DNA from: Aquificaceae bacterium
Lineage (GTDB): Bacteria; Aquificota; Aquificia; Aquificales; Aquificaceae
Assembly: GCA_015490105.1 (NCBI GenBank)
Contig: WFYK01000003.1
Coordinates: 1 to 12,305, forward strand
Length of the DNA: 12,305 nt
Direction: 5' to 3'
Shown: positions 6,609 through 12,305 of the stretch, in pieces
How positions within the stretch are numbered: position 1 is the first letter of the stretch
Layout of the letters: each line of letters begins with the position of its first letter
Made by a program: the position numbers and the translations under genes
The notes under the pieces: generated by a model
What the model saw: only the letters and a program-made list of their open reading frames with translations
Told to the model about the DNA's origin: nothing
Database searches by the model: none

Positions 6609-7073
6609 ATGGAAATCAGGAGTATGGAAGACAGGGTAGTGGTTATAGTAAAAGAGTTCTTCCAAGAGTTGTCCGATCTTAACCCTTTCGATAAAGAACT
6701 CATGGACTTTAGGTTCAGGATCAGAGCAAAGCTTGTGGAACTCACGAGTGCATACTCCACAGATCCGGATCTGGCCTGTAAAACTTTAAACCTCGCCCTC
6801 GAGGGTATAGAGAAGGTCCTGAGGGAAGAGATAAACAAGGTGGATCTCGACTCGGAAGACCACATTATCAGGACTGTTCAAACCCTCAACGCCTTGAACG
6901 AGGTTCTAAAGGAGATGCTCAGCGACGACAGGGTGAAAGACAAGAGGAAGCTCTCCTCTCTGACGGGAATGATAGGCGGAGCGGTGGAAAAGCTAAAGGG
7001 TGAGTATAAAAATAGGCACGGCGGTCTGGTCAAAAGTATAAAGAGATTACTTGGTATGGGTCCTTCTCTTTGA
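6609..7073 (+). CDS. Unrecognised helical cytosolic protein (154 aa)
   Basis: I do not recognise this family. The sequence lacks a signal peptide or membrane segment and is rich in charged residues and heptad-like Leu/Ile/Val spacing, suggesting an all-helical bundle or coiled-coil protein. Helices are likely at about 5-22, 28-50, 55-78, 82-105 and 113-132. The C-terminal part turns basic and hydrophobic (SIKRLLGMGPSL). The ATG at 6609 has GGAGGTG 7 bases upstream and lies 20 bases after the MoxR stop. Its own TGA overlaps the TTG start of the permease. Its place directly after moxR is where a partner or client of the ATPase would be expected, but nothing in the sequence proves this. Confidence 0.8.
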   Translation: MEIRSMEDRVVVIVKEFFQELSDLNPFDKELMDFRFRIRAKLVELTSAYSTDPDLACKTLNLALEGIEKVLREEINKVDLDSEDHIIRTVQTLNALNEVLKEMLSDDRVKDKRKLSSLTGMIGGAVEKLKGEYKNRHGGLVKSIKRLLGMGPSL

Positions 7074-7825
7074 CACTTGAGCTTCTTGTCTTTTTCTTAG
7101 GTTGGTTCTTCCAAGCTTTTACCGGCTTCGGTGCGGGAATTTTCATAGTAGGTATCTTGTCTTTAGTTTACGATCCGAAAGAAGTAGTCGTTTCTTCAGC
7201 CCTTGTCAACCTCGTAGGAACGCTTACTATGGCTTTGCTTCTCCTTAGACGATCCGCTCCCGACTTTAGAAACCTGACTTTCCTTATAGGCGGTTCCGTG
7301 CCGGGTATATACTTGGGTTCCTTTACGCTCGTAGAGATAGAAAGGAGTTTACTCATGAAATTGATAGGCCTTTTTATTTTCTCCTTGGGCCTCTACGATC
7401 TTTTGGTTCAGAGGGGAACGCTCAAAAAGGTTGCTCTGAAGGATTCTCCCCGGTTAGCGGTGATCTTCGGTTTCATAGGAGGGTTCTTTGCAGGCCTTGT
7501 GGGGATGGGAGGACCGCCTCCGGTCGTATACCTGAACCAGGTTATAAAGGATGTGGGAAAGTTCAAAACTACTTTGACCCTTTTCTTTACATCGAACATC
7601 CTCTTTAGAATTCTCTTTTATGAGGTAGAAGGTGGAAGCGAGTTTTTGGACCCGTCTATGTTTTTGTCCGCTCTCTTGAGCGTTCCTCCCGCCATAGCTT
7701 TAGGCCTTGTTCTCTCATCGAAGGTCCCCACCTCGGGTTTTAAAAAGATAGTTTCCCTGAGCGTTTTGGTTTTAGGCCTTCTGGTGACGTGGGAAGCCCT
7801 TCAGGTGGAACAGTCTCCGCAGTAG
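7070..7825 (+). CDS. TauE/SafE (TSUP) family membrane permease
   Basis: This inner-membrane protein belongs to the family that exports or imports small organic or inorganic anions, often sulfur compounds such as sulfite, sulfoacetate or thiosulfate. The 251 residues are typical. About eight membrane segments are arranged as two halves, each starting with the family motif: FTGFGAGIFIVGILSL near the N-terminus and GFIGGFFAGLVGMGGPPPVV (134-153) at the middle. The start is TTG 7070-7072, giving TTGA overlapping the previous stop. The ribosome site is weak, so translation is likely coupled. The substrate cannot be told from sequence; a sulfur-related anion would fit a sulfur- or hydrogen-oxidising thermophile but is only inference. 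The 3' end overlaps the convergent KhtT-like gene by 25 bases. Confidence 0.88.
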   Translation: MTLELLVFFLGWFFQAFTGFGAGIFIVGILSLVYDPKEVVVSSALVNLVGTLTMALLLLRRSAPDFRNLTFLIGGSVPGIYLGSFTLVEIERSLLMKLIGLFIFSLGLYDLLVQRGTLKKVALKDSPRLAVIFGFIGGFFAGLVGMGGPPPVVYLNQVIKDVGKFKTTLTLFFTSNILFRILFYEVEGGSEFLDPSMFLSALLSVPPAIALGLVLSSKVPTSGFKKIVSLSVLVLGLLVTWEALQVEQSPQ

Positions 7826-8292
7826 TCGAGAAAGTTCTTTATTTGACTCCTCGTTCCCGCAACAACGAGAATGTCTCCTTTAAGTATACTTGTGGTTTGC
7901 GGGTCGGGGTTGACGAGCATGTCTTGACCCCTGATTATGGCAACTACGGATGCTCCCGTCTTTTTACGAATTTGGGACTCCGCTATGGTTCTGTTGACGA
8001 GCTTGGAACCCTCCCCTACCTTTACCCACTCCATTACCATCTCCTTCATTATCACTTCCATCTTCTCGGGAGCCACGGGACTGTAGGTGGTTCCCGCCAG
8101 CAGGAATCCGAGTTCCTTTGCCTCGTCTTCCGTAAGGGATATAACACAGGTGGGCTCTTCCTCGTCTTCTTCTATGATATAGAGCTCCCTCCTTCCGGTG
8201 TTGTGAATTATGAGGGTAAGCTCTCCCCCGTCTTCAAGCTGGAGGGTATACCTCTTTCCTACACCCGGCAGATCCGTTTCTCTAAACTGCAT
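7801..8292 (-). CDS. khtT: KhtT-like regulatory subunit of a K+/H+ antiporter
   Basis: KhtT proteins are cytosolic gating subunits of CPA2 potassium/proton antiporters (KhtU). The 163 residues match that family in length and order. An N-terminal domain begins RETDLPGVGKRYTLQLEDG and includes ELTLIIHNTGRRELYII and DDE-like acidic turns. A helical linker (76-90) leads to a C-terminal RCK-C domain (about 91-157) with GSKLVNRTIAESQIRKKTGA and LKGDILVVAG. The KhtU membrane partner is not in this window. The C-terminus ends in CGDC-Ser-Thr, a CxxC pair whose codons lie in the overlap with the convergent permease gene. The ATG at 8292 has GGAG 7 bases upstream and lies 4 bases after the guaB stop, so it is co-transcribed with guaB. 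In Bacillus, KhtT responds to pH and c-di-AMP; whether that applies here is unknown. Confidence 0.85.
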   Translation of the reverse strand: MQFRETDLPGVGKRYTLQLEDGGELTLIIHNTGRRELYIIEEDEEEPTCVISLTEDEAKELGFLLAGTTYSPVAPEKMEVIMKEMVMEWVKVGEGSKLVNRTIAESQIRKKTGASVVAIIRGQDMLVNPDPQTTSILKGDILVVAGTRSQIKNFLDYCGDCST

Positions 8293-8296
8293 GCTA

Positions 8297-9763
8297 TCAC
8301 TCCACCCAGTAGTTGGGAGCCTCCTTGGTTATTTGAACATCGTGAACGTGAGACTCCCTATAACCCGCCCATGTTATCCTCACGAACCTCGCCCTTTCGT
8401 GCAGATCCTTTATGTTCCTACAGCCCGTATATCCCATGCCTGATCTCAGGCCTCCTACCAGTTGGTAGACCACATCGCTGAGCTTCCCTTTATAAGGGAC
8501 CCTTCCCTCGATGCCCTCCGGGACGAACTTTTCCATCTTGTCCTGTCCGTATCTGTCCGAGGAGATCCTCGACATCATAGCACCCAAGGATCCCATACCT
8601 CTGTAAACCTTGTAGGCACGACCTTGATAGTATATCGTTTCTCCCGGAGCCTCCTCAGTTCCCGCAAGGAGATTTCCGAGCATAACCGCACTTGCCCCAG
8701 CAGCGAGAGCCTTGACAATGTCTCCCGAATACCTTATTCCTCCGTCCGCTATGATCGGAACATTTTCTTCTTTCGCAACCTTGAAGGCTTCCATAATTGC
8801 GGTTATTTGGGGAACGCCTACACCCGCAACTATCCTCGTGGTGCAGATAGAACCCGGACCAACTCCCACCTTGACCGCATCCGCTCCAGCATCTATGAGG
8901 GCTTTAGTGCCTTCCGCGGTAGCGACGTTCCCCGCAATTAAATCCAAGTCGGGGAACTCCTTCTTTATTAGCTTGACCGTATCTATTACCCTCTTGGAGT
9001 GTCCGTGAGCGGTGTCTACCACTATGACGTCCACCCCGGCTTCCACGAGAGCTTGGACCCTCTCAAGGGTTTCGCTTCCCGTTCCCACTGCAGCACCTAC
9101 CCTCAACCTCCCTATATCGTCCTTGCAGGCGTTGGGATACTTTCTCCTTTTGACTATGTCCTTTATAGTAATCAGGCCTTTTATACGTCCTTCCTTGTCC
9201 ACTATGGGTAGCTTTTCCACTTTGAACTTCTGAAGGATCTCGGTAGCTTCCTCCAAGGTTATACCCTCTTGAGCGGTTATAAGGTTTTCCTTGGTCATGA
9301 AGGTTTCAACGGGCTTGTCGTAGTCAGTGGGCTTTATGAACCTCAGGTCTCTGTTGGTGAGTATTCCCACAAGTTTGTTCCCATCGTCCACTACGGGAAC
9401 TCCCGATATCTTGTAGCGTTCCATTATCTCTAATGCCTCTTTTACCGTAGCGGAAGGTCTGACCGTAACAGGATCCAAAATCATGCCACTTTCTGATTTC
9501 TTTACCTTCTCTACCTCGTGGGCTTGCTGGCGGATGGGCATGTTCCTGTGGATAATTCCTATACCTCCTTCACGGGCAAGGGCTATTGCGAGGCGTGATT
9601 CGGTTACAGTGTCCATCGCCGCGGAGACTATAGGGATGTTTAGCTTTATCCTTCTGGTCAAGTATGTGGAAACGTCTACCTCGTGGGGAAGAACCTCCGA
9701 ATACCCCGGAACCAAAAGAACGTCATCGAAAGTAAGGCCTTCTCCTACGAACTTATCCTCCAT
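8297..9763 (-). CDS. guaB: IMP dehydrogenase
   Basis: This enzyme catalyses NAD-dependent oxidation of IMP to XMP, the committed step of guanine nucleotide synthesis in the cytosol. The 488 residues are full length. The TIM barrel starts LTFDDVLLVPGYSEVLP (10-26) and is interrupted by two CBS domains (about 95-150 and 155-210) that can bind adenine/guanine nucleotides as regulators. Catalytic Cys307 lies in GPGSICTTRIVAGVGVPQ. IMP phosphate-binding loops are IADGGIRYSGD (338-348) and VMLGNLLAG (360-368). The mobile flap contains RGMGSLGAM and Arg404-Tyr405. The C-terminus GLRSGMGYTGCRNI is typical. The ATG at 9763 lacks a Shine-Dalgarno, but a good promoter lies just upstream. The gene sits 31 bases downstream of the HD-GYP gene and 4 bases upstream of the KhtT-like gene. 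Confidence 0.98.
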   Translation of the reverse strand: MEDKFVGEGLTFDDVLLVPGYSEVLPHEVDVSTYLTRRIKLNIPIVSAAMDTVTESRLAIALAREGGIGIIHRNMPIRQQAHEVEKVKKSESGMILDPVTVRPSATVKEALEIMERYKISGVPVVDDGNKLVGILTNRDLRFIKPTDYDKPVETFMTKENLITAQEGITLEEATEILQKFKVEKLPIVDKEGRIKGLITIKDIVKRRKYPNACKDDIGRLRVGAAVGTGSETLERVQALVEAGVDVIVVDTAHGHSKRVIDTVKLIKKEFPDLDLIAGNVATAEGTKALIDAGADAVKVGVGPGSICTTRIVAGVGVPQITAIMEAFKVAKEENVPIIADGGIRYSGDIVKALAAGASAVMLGNLLAGTEEAPGETIYYQGRAYKVYRGMGSLGAMMSRISSDRYGQDKMEKFVPEGIEGRVPYKGKLSDVVYQLVGGLRSGMGYTGCRNIKDLHERARFVRITWAGYRESHVHDVQITKEAPNYWVE

Positions 9764-9770
9764 AAGTAGA

Positions 9771-9798
9771 ATTATCTTAACCTATTCTCGTTTTTCAA
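9771..9798 (-). promoter_or_regulatory. Promoter for guaB-khtT, giving a near-leaderless mRNA
   Basis: On the minus strand TTGAAA (9793-9798) is followed after exactly 16 bases by GATAAT (9771-9776). The -10 ends 7 bases before the guaB ATG, so transcription should begin within a base or two of the start codon. That explains why no ribosome-binding site is visible. The -35 contains the TGA stop of the upstream HD-GYP gene. Confidence 0.55.
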
Positions 9799-10883
9799 TC
9801 CGCAAAGCGCTCCCTTATCTCCATCACCTTGTCTATGTTTTCAAGGAAAAGATCCAAAATCTCGGGATCGAAGGCCTTTTCCCTTTGAGATTTCATGTAG
9901 TCTACGGTTTTTTCCAAAGGCCACGGATCCTTGTAAGGCCTTTTGGACATAAGAGCATCAAAGACATCCGCTATAGAGGTTATCCTACCCCATAGACTAA
10001 TCTCTTCCCCCTTTTTTCCGTAGGGATAACCGCTTCCGTCCCACTTTTCGTGGTGATCTAAAGCCACAAGTGCAGCCATCTGAAGGAGTTCACTCTTGCT
10101 ACTCTTTAGTATGTTGTAACCTATGATCGTGTGCTGTTTCATAACCTCCCATTCCTCCTCGGTAAGTTTTCCTCTTTTTTGAAGTATGGCGTCGGGGATC
10201 CCGATCTTACCTACATCGTGCATCGGTGCAGCAAGCATGAGATCCTCACAGACTTGCTTGTCAAGACCTAAAGCTTCCCCCATAAGTTTTGCAAACATAC
10301 CTACCCTCACTATGTGGTTGAAGGTCTCCGGATCCTTATACTCCGCAGCGTGGGAGAGCTTCATTATGGCTTCTCTGTATGCTTCCTTTATCTTAGTCTG
10401 CAGTATGGAGGTTTCCACCGCGGAAGAGGCAAACTTAGCGAGCAAGGACAGGAGTTCTACATCCTCCTTAGAGAAACTTCCTTCCTTCTTGTTTACCGCC
10501 TGAAAAACTCCGAGGACTTTGCCCTTTCTGTTGAATAGGGGCACGGAAAGGACGTTTCTCGTTCTGTAACCTGTTTCTCTGTCCACTTCGGGATTAAAGC
10601 GGGGATCCTTATAAGCGTCTTCCACGATTAGAGGCTCGCCGTGTGTTGCCACCCACCCTACAAACCCTTTATCTGAGGGAACCCTTATCCTATCGACACC
10701 GTGAGCTACTTTTGTCCAAAGTTCGTTTTTCTCTTCATCCAAGAGGAAAAGACTGCATCTATCCGCTTCTATCATGTCTCTTGCTAAATCAGAAAGGAGT
10801 ATCAAAAGCTTGTCGGTGTCTTGCTCAGAGTTTATCTCCTGAGCCTTGGATAGTAAGATTTTTAACTTTTCTCTGTCCGTCAT
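9795..10883 (-). CDS. GAF-HD-GYP phosphodiesterase (probable c-di-GMP hydrolase)
   Basis: The 362 residues hold a GAF domain (about 22-160) and an HD-GYP domain (about 168-355). The HD-GYP motifs are intact: His190, His222-Asp223 and Lys226 in MHDVGKIGIP, His251 in KQHTIIGYNIL, His277-His278-Glu279, DGSGYP (282-287) and Asp306 in SIADVFDALMSKRPYK. Such domains bind two or three metals and hydrolyse cyclic di-GMP. The GAF end reads NKKEGSFSKED (131-141), close to the NKFDE signature of cyclic-nucleotide-binding GAF domains, so small-molecule control of the phosphodiesterase is plausible. No membrane segment or receiver domain is present. The ATG at 10883 has only a weak ribosome site and lies 18 bases after the RND pump stop, implying co-transcription with the pump. 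Confidence 0.94.
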   Translation of the reverse strand: MTDREKLKILLSKAQEINSEQDTDKLLILLSDLARDMIEADRCSLFLLDEEKNELWTKVAHGVDRIRVPSDKGFVGWVATHGEPLIVEDAYKDPRFNPEVDRETGYRTRNVLSVPLFNRKGKVLGVFQAVNKKEGSFSKEDVELLSLLAKFASSAVETSILQTKIKEAYREAIMKLSHAAEYKDPETFNHIVRVGMFAKLMGEALGLDKQVCEDLMLAAPMHDVGKIGIPDAILQKRGKLTEEEWEVMKQHTIIGYNILKSSKSELLQMAALVALDHHEKWDGSGYPYGKKGEEISLWGRITSIADVFDALMSKRPYKDPWPLEKTVDYMKSQREKAFDPEILDLFLENIDKVMEIRERFAD

Positions 10884-10901
10884 CTCTACAGATAGTTTCT
10901 T

Positions 10902-12305
10902 TTAGCTGTGCTTTTCGGTCAAGCCCAACCTTCCTTTAATGTTTTCTATAAGCTCGTAGACAACGGGTATAACAAACAAGCTCAAGGGAAGCGCACTAAA
11001 GAGTCCCCCTATCACCGCTATGGCCAAAGGCTGTCTCAGTTCCGAACCTTCGGTTATACCCATAGCCACCGGGGTCAGGGCGAGCATAACCGTTACAGTT
11101 GTCATCAAGATGGGCCTTAATCTTTCCTTCCTCGCAAGCATTATCGCTTCCCTGATCGGTTTACCTTGGTCTCTAAGTTGGACTATCCTCTCTATGAAAA
11201 GAACCGAGTCCCTTGCAACCAGCCCCACCAGAAGTATCATCCCAAAGTAAGAAGGAACGCTAAGGCTGGTGTTAGTCAATAGCAAAAAGCCGAAAACCCC
11301 AGAAAGGGCAAGCGGAAGCGTCATCATAACCGCAACAGGATGTATGAAACTCTCAAACAAGGAAGCCAAGACCATGTATACACCTATAACAGCTACGATC
11401 AGAGCCTTCATCAACTCTTCGAAGGCCCTTTTAAACTCTCTCGTTTGGCCCGCGGGAGCAAAGGAGTATCCGGGGGGGAGGTTTTCTTTTAAGAATCCTT
11501 CTATCTGTTCCACCGCTTCTCCCAGAGACTTATCTTGGAGGTTGGCAAAGAGAACGAAAGCGTATTGCCTATCGTATCGGTTTATGACCGTATACCCTGC
11601 TTTGAGTTCATATTCGACCACTTCCGTAAGGGGCACGAGATTCCCGTTCTTGTCCCTCAGATAAACCTTTCTCAGATTGTCTATTTTTTCGAGAAAGTCC
11701 TCCCGGGCTTTTATGTAAACGTCGTAACTTTCTGAACCGAGTTCGTAGGTCCCTACAAATAGTTTTCCGAAGAAGGCTCTTAAGGTTTGACTCACCTCGT
11801 CCGCGGTAATTCCAAGGTCATAGAGTTTTTCCCTTTTTACCCTGATACTTACCTCAGGTTGATTTACCCTTATGTCCGTATCTATGTCGGTGAACCCCCC
11901 TACGCTTTCCAAGTAGTTAGTAAGCTCTTGAGCTATACGTGCGAGCTCTTCAAGGGAAGATCCCTTTACTACATACTGAATATCCGTTTGCCTACCGCTG
12001 TGAGCACCTACTACAGAAGGGACCTCTACACTTGCCCGAACATCTTTTATCTTCCTTATCTCCCTCCTTATCTGGTTCATTACTTTGCCTTGGTGAGGCC
12101 TTTCCTTTCTGTCTTTCAGTGTTACGAAGAACATACCGCCGTTCACGGTGGGGCTTATCAGCCCTTCGCCTACCGCCATGCCGTATCTGAGTATGTAGGG
12201 GTTAGAAACAAGAATCTTCTCTATTTCCCTCGCCTTTTGATTGGTAAATTCAAAAGATGAACCCAAAGGGGTTTCAAATCTCACTATGAACCTGCCCTCG
12301 TCCAC
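10902..12305 (-). CDS. RND efflux transporter, AcrB/HAE-1-like (N-terminal half outside window)
   Basis: This is the C-terminal 467 or so residues of an inner-membrane proton-driven efflux pump; the first codon at the edge (GTG) is an internal Val, not a start. From the edge come a periplasmic porter part, including VGAHSGRQTDIQYVVKG and FTDIDTDIRVNQPEVSIRV, then five membrane segments at about 302-318, 325-344, 352-374, 398-418 and 426-450 of the fragment, equivalent to TM8-TM12. LRPILMTTVTVMLALTPVAM and SELRQPLAIAVIGGLFSA are family hallmarks. The porter sequence favours the HAE-1 (multidrug) over the CzcA/CusA metal group. In TM10 the usual Lys-Asn of the proton relay (AcrB Lys940) is Arg365-Asp366. 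A membrane-fusion protein and outer-membrane channel would be expected upstream, to the right. It is followed 18 bases later by the HD-GYP gene. Confidence 0.93.
   Translation of the reverse strand: MDEGRFIVRFETPLGSSFEFTNQKAREIEKILVSNPYILRYGMAVGEGLISPTVNGGMFFVTLKDRKERPHQGKVMNQIRREIRKIKDVRASVEVPSVVGAHSGRQTDIQYVVKGSSLEELARIAQELTNYLESVGGFTDIDTDIRVNQPEVSIRVKREKLYDLGITADEVSQTLRAFFGKLFVGTYELGSESYDVYIKAREDFLEKIDNLRKVYLRDKNGNLVPLTEVVEYELKAGYTVINRYDRQYAFVLFANLQDKSLGEAVEQIEGFLKENLPPGYSFAPAGQTREFKRAFEELMKALIVAVIGVYMVLASLFESFIHPVAVMMTLPLALSGVFGFLLLTNTSLSVPSYFGMILLVGLVARDSVLFIERIVQLRDQGKPIREAIMLARKERLRPILMTTVTVMLALTPVAMGITEGSELRQPLAIAVIGGLFSALPLSLFVIPVVYELIENIKGRLGLTEKHS

Noticed and set aside
5668..7076. 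TCTTTGA repeated just at three gene starts (about 5671, 6602 and 7068)
   Set aside because: Two copies contain TTG start codons and one is out of frame before an ATG; the short string is most likely coincidence.
2494..7825. HerA plus channel plus MoxR read as an anti-phage defence island
   Set aside because: No NurA, Sir2, nuclease, integrase or transposon gene is seen, and base and codon use look like the housekeeping neighbours.
7789..8481. Long plus-strand open frame opposite the KhtT-like gene and guaB (similar ones at 2001-2555 and 5824-6240)
   Set aside because: The translation has biased low-complexity composition and no domain, while the opposite strand encodes well-recognised conserved proteins.
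1..12305. CRISPR arrays, tRNAs, insertion sequences, riboswitches and hairpin terminators
   Set aside because: No direct repeat series, cloverleaf, transposase or GC-rich hairpin followed by a T-run was found; the window is nearly all coding sequence.

Overview
The window looks like ordinary chromosome from a thermophilic bacterium with a very compact genome, most likely an Aquificales relative (Hydrogenobacter/Thermocrinis/Aquifex type). This is inferred from Lys/Glu-rich proteins, heavy use of AGG/AGA and ATA codons, frequent TTG and GTG starts, almost no intergenic DNA and many genes that overlap by a few bases. No database search was possible. I see no tRNA, rRNA, insertion sequence, CRISPR array or prophage gene, and no convincing hairpin terminator. 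No stretch over 300 bases lacks a gene.

Layout. Left edge: the 3' end of an unrecognised plus-strand gene runs convergently into nadC. On the minus strand, a promoter near 1274-1301 drives a degenerate receiver-domain protein followed by nadC (quinolinate phosphoribosyltransferase). A slippery A AAA AAG run sits just before the gene junction. Further right on the minus strand are a HerA-type ATPase with an unusual P-loop (2494-4158) and, overlapping it by 29 bases, a secreted AMIN/Amidase_3 N-acetylmuramoyl-L-alanine amidase (1314-2522). Only 31 bases separate HerA from a divergent plus-strand cluster at 4190-7825. That cluster holds a two-TM potassium channel with RCK domains, a small four-helix membrane protein (DUF6394-like), a MoxR AAA+ ATPase, an unrecognised 154-residue helical protein and a TauE/SafE permease. 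The genes overlap or lie at most about 20 bases apart, so they are probably one operon.

This operon meets a minus-strand series tail to tail with a 25-base overlap. In transcription order the series is an RND efflux pump (cut by the right edge), a GAF + HD-GYP phosphodiesterase, guaB (IMP dehydrogenase, with its own promoter just upstream and probably a near-leaderless mRNA) and a KhtT-type regulator of K+/H+ antiport.

Two potassium-related functions (an RCK channel and a KhtT-like subunit) therefore lie on opposite sides of the convergent junction. The most interesting unit is the channel-DUF6394-MoxR-unknown-TSUP cluster, where a MoxR chaperone-type ATPase appears without its usual DUF58/VWA partners and instead accompanies membrane transport proteins. 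Also worth attention are the possible frameshift before nadC, the HerA P-loop variant, and a C-terminal CxxC in KhtT that is encoded inside the convergent overlap.
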